Source: Pterobdella sp. o SKG-2022 (lineage: Eukaryota; Annelida; Clitellata; Hirudinida; Piscicolidae). Taken from it: a DNA stretch of 64,000 bases. Positions 61,863 through 64,000 of this stretch are shown piece by piece. Both the position numbers and the translations under genes were made by a program. The stretch covers positions 28,987,855 through 29,051,854 of the forward strand of contig OZ038320.1 in the NCBI GenBank assembly GCA_964035795.1. Reading direction: 5' to 3'. Every line of letters starts with the position of its first letter. The first letter of the stretch is position 1. Below the pieces are notes generated by a model. The model saw only the letters and a list, made by a program, of their open reading frames with translations, had not been told where the DNA came from and searched no databases.

Positions 61863-62795
61863 ATTGGAAATTAGAGGCTGTTCACAACAAACTCATGTTG
61901 TGTTATAAATAGAGAGCCTTTATTTATTTAAAGTATTTTTTTTCTGTTTGAAACTTGTTCATATATAAAAAAATAAAAATAAAATTCAATTAAATAATTA
62001 TATAAATAACATAAAATGTTAAAAACTGACATCACACTACTATTACACTACTAAAACACCTATTAAAAAGAGATAAAACGATTAAAAACAACAATAAAAC
62101 CACAAACCTTAAACTAATGCAGAGACGGTGACCCACTGCTAACTGCCCTAACCTCAACGCCCTACACTCTTAGACACTCATTAGTGATTTTTCTGGGTTG
62201 CAATGGTGATTTGGGGGAGGGGCGTATGAGATGGTTTTGTATTTCTGTCATGTTTTGAGGTTTTTTGTATGGTATATTGTGGAAGGTTCTGTTAGTATAT
62301 TATGTAGTCTTGCTCGTATGGTATATTAAAGAGGCTTTGCTTGTGTTTAATATTATAGACTTGTTTGTTTGTGTATTATATTTATATTATTATAACTATT
62401 ATTGATATTTTATGATGCGAAATTCACAATTTTGCTTCAGATGCGCATTTTGGGGTCACTTTTATATATTTTTTAATGTAGATTATTTTTGTTCTAACTT
62501 ACCTGCATAGTTTATTTCATGGAAAAATTCACTGTAATAAATTAGTGTTATATACTTAATGAAACCTATTTATTAGTAAATTTTATATAAATCGCTATAA
62601 AAATTGATTCAAAGTCATTAATCAGTTATCTTTTTTAAACTAAACGAAAATAGCTATAAAGATAATTTTCAATTATATAATTTAAACTCCTTCTCAGACC
62701 CCAAATAGAAATAAAACAAAAAACATCATTAAAACATCATCAGACGACCCAAGAGTTTTGAAACTTTATAATTCACACCTCAAACTTCTAATTGC

Positions 62796-62876
62796 ATGTC
62801 TTACGGCAACAGAGATGAAAAGGGTTTAAGCCGTGGAATCTTTGAAGGCATTACGCAAGATCCAACGGGTCCTCAG
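62796..62876 (+). CDS. Candidate initial exon of an unidentified gene
   Basis: The plus strand reads ATG followed by SYGNRDEKGLSRGIFEGITQ and DPTGPQ, and ends exactly at a consensus-type donor CAG/GTGATG in phase 0. The stretch is G+C-rich for this window. An alternative reading is an internal exon starting at 62813 after GCAACAG. No family is recognised and no partner exon is proven downstream. Confidence 0.35.
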
Positions 62877-64000
62877 GTGATGAATTTTTCTGCATATTCG
62901 CTTTCATTAATTTGATCGAGTCCTATCCCTCGTTTGTTGTTATTTAAGTTGTGTTTTATATTGAAATTTGTCTGATTTCTATTGATGTTTTTGGTTTTAA
63001 GGATGAAGTAATAGAGATGAAAAGTTTTCAATACTACGAAGGTTTGCTTTGAAAACAGTTTTGATAACTTCATTTTCAAAGTGGTTTTACTGGTTTTGAA
63101 AGATTTGTTCTCGTTCTTTTGTCGGTTATATATTTTAGTTTTAATTTTGGTCATATTATTTAGCTGATGTATTTAACATTTCATTCAAAAATACAAAATA
63201 TGATTGAATTTGAAAAAATAATGTAAAACTGCATATATTGGTGAAATCTTTCTATGGAAGTAATATTTAGGTTGAAAGTATTCTTAGATTCCACACTATT
63301 TATTGGGAACTAAAAGATTTTGTAGAGTAAACAGTCTTAGTTTCATTCATGTTGCCAACTCAATTCCATTAAGAAATTTAAGAATAATATCATTCAAAAT
63401 GGAAAAAAAATCAAAACCACTTAAAGAATAGGTCATTCTTTAAAAATCTCAAATAAAAAAAAACAATATAACTAACTGAACCATCAACATAACAAAACTA
63501 ACTGAATCATTAACATAATGTAAACGTCGACTCAACGGAGCCATAGCAAAGCTGTCTATTAAGGGGAATTCACGACACATTTATTATACCTTACAGAGTT
63601 TCAGCGAAAGACGAGAAGCGATGTTGCTAAAATAACCGACGGTTAGCAGAAGTCGTAAGTGTATGCTTTTGTATGCAGCTGTTTAAGTATATATTGGTGT
63701 GTCTACCATTAGTGTGAGGCTTGTTAATTTGTCTAAATTGATGATCAATTAATTCCGTGTAACGCTTATGCCAAGCTACTACAATATAAATTCTATTTAT
63801 TCTTCTCTTTCAATTCTGAAAATTGCTCTTTATAATTATCAAGTGTTAAACTCCGTGAAAACAGGACAGAAATAATCTGGCTTAAAAGCAAGCTTAACTA
63901 AAAGCATTTATTAACTGAGGGATAAGCCTCTACATATGACTTTCAGTTCATGTTAAATGAAAATATTTTAGAAATTTTTTCTATTTAAATACATCTGAAT

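Noticed and set aside
63525..63635. Plus-strand frame RRLNGAIAKLSIKGNSRHIY as an exon
   Set aside because: The composition is coding-like, but there is no AG acceptor between the upstream in-frame stop and the frame, and no start codon nearby.

Overview
This is an AT-rich stretch of an animal nuclear genome. There are no operons. Coding sequence is broken into short exons joined at GT-AG introns of about 0.3 to 8 kb, and retroelement fragments, inverted-repeat elements and micro/minisatellites are abundant. The gene families point to a metazoan, perhaps a cnidarian such as a hydrozoan; that last step is inference from base composition and repeat style only. A 200-base run of N (29736-29935) marks an assembly gap.

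Two host genes can be read with confidence, both on the minus strand. The first occupies about 29.16 kb down to about 4.6 kb. Ten or eleven exons whose splice phases all agree encode a signal peptide, one SUEL/galactose-binding lectin domain carrying a large Asn-rich insertion, an acidic linker with a furin-like RSKR site, a divergent CUB-like domain, one sushi/CCP domain, a single transmembrane helix and a short cytoplasmic end (last exon uncertain). It looks like a type I cell-surface receptor or adhesion protein. Its introns hold a 19-bp minisatellite, an AAT microsatellite, a G-rich block next to one acceptor, and several dispersed repeats.

The second gene (53585 to 49429) is a FoxG-type forkhead transcription factor of 427 residues in two exons. 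The intron falls inside the forkhead domain, and a roughly 400-bp (TGTAT)n array lies against the second exon's acceptor site. A TATA-like box and three CCAAT boxes lie upstream.

Between the two genes, 30-41 kb is mostly featureless AT-rich DNA with a tRNA-derived SINE and a LINE-like scrap. From 41.4 to 48.9 kb there is a dense repeat cluster: two copies of an internally deleted LINE derivative, a (CTTC)n tract, a MITE-like inverted repeat, a SINE tail-to-tail with an L2/CR1-like LINE, a second LINE C-terminus, and a broken C2H2 plus SWIM-like zinc-finger gene. Right of FoxG there is another LINE end with an ATG-repeat tail (56-57 kb) and two short candidate exons of unidentified genes (57.0 and 62.8 kb). 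A short motif resembling a hammerhead ribozyme core recurs on both strands across the window, including in both arms of a 192-bp foldback element.
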